Assembly: GCA_022013615.1 (NCBI GenBank)
Contig: JAKLQB010000729.1
Coordinates: forward strand, 1 to 7,002
DNA: 7,002 nt
Source: Desulfobacterales bacterium
GTDB taxonomy: Bacteria; Desulfobacterota; DSM-4660; Desulfatiglandales; Desulfatiglandaceae
Direction: 5' to 3'
The notes under the pieces were generated by a model. The model made no database searches and was not told where the DNA came from. It saw only the letters and a list, made by a program, of their open reading frames with translations. The translations under genes and the position numbers were made by a program. Below are positions 6,918-7,002 of the stretch, in pieces. Within the stretch, counting starts at the first letter, position 1. The number at the start of each line of letters is the position of its first letter.

Positions 6918-6952
6918 TCCCGCTAAAAGCGGGACTGAAAGCGGGATTTAGC
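6918..6952. other. GC-rich hairpin with an overlapping alternative pairing
   Basis: TCCCGCT (6918-6924) and AGCGGGA (6928-6934) form a perfect 7-bp stem with an AAA loop. AGCGGGA recurs at 6940-6946, so the left arm could pair with either copy. GCTAAA (6923-6928) can also pair with TTTAGC (6947-6952). No T-run follows on either strand, so it does not look like an intrinsic terminator. Its role is unknown: leader-RNA structure and a fragment of a dispersed palindrome are both possible. Confidence 0.5.
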
Positions 6953-7002
6953 CTGCGGCGGGGTCGCATTTTTCATATTGCTTGACATAGTTGATGAACC
7001 TA

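Larger units (their letters stand above)
6783..7002. other. Non-coding right edge, gene content beyond the window unknown
   Basis: No reading frame here looks like a protein on either strand. The stretch contains a T8 run (6817-6824), a T8 run (6856-6863), the candidate rightward promoter at 6862-6890, the hairpin at 6918-6934, and a consensus -35 hexamer TTGACA (6982-6987) whose -10 would fall outside the window. The content fits a divergent intergenic region between lysS and an unseen rightward gene, though that gene cannot be confirmed. Confidence 0.5.

Overview
The window is a minus-strand envelope-biogenesis operon from a Gram-negative bacterium. Reading right to left it holds lysS (class II lysyl-tRNA synthetase), lolC (LolC/E-family permease), lolD (its ATPase) and bamA (outer-membrane beta-barrel assembly), with bamA running off the left edge. 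This order, together with a BamA carrying an extra N-terminal domain ahead of five POTRA repeats, is typical of Desulfobacterota (former Deltaproteobacteria). That placement is inferred from gene order and protein features, not from a database comparison.

Layout. 1-2570: bamA, 856 codons visible, last barrel strands missing. 2614-3276: lolD. 3277-3752: a 476-bp gap full of short tandem repeats, arranged as nested inverted arrays (outer 7-bp units, inner 7- and 8-bp units). 3753-4985: lolC. 4993-6471: lysS, almost touching lolC. 6472-7002: non-coding, with a possible lysS promoter, a 177-bp MITE-like palindrome with 18-bp perfect terminal inverted repeats, a candidate rightward promoter, and a small GC-rich hairpin.

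Functionally, LolC and LolD form the inner-membrane ABC machine that releases lipoproteins toward the outer membrane, and BamA inserts outer-membrane proteins, so the three genes serve outer-membrane construction. LysS is a housekeeping translation enzyme that heads the cluster. The coding genes look intact and ordinary for their families. The unusual content is intergenic: the repeat block that splits lolC from lolD and supplies the lolD start region, and the MITE-like element upstream of lysS. I saw no CRISPR array, tRNA, rRNA, transposase or defence gene, and no new protein system.
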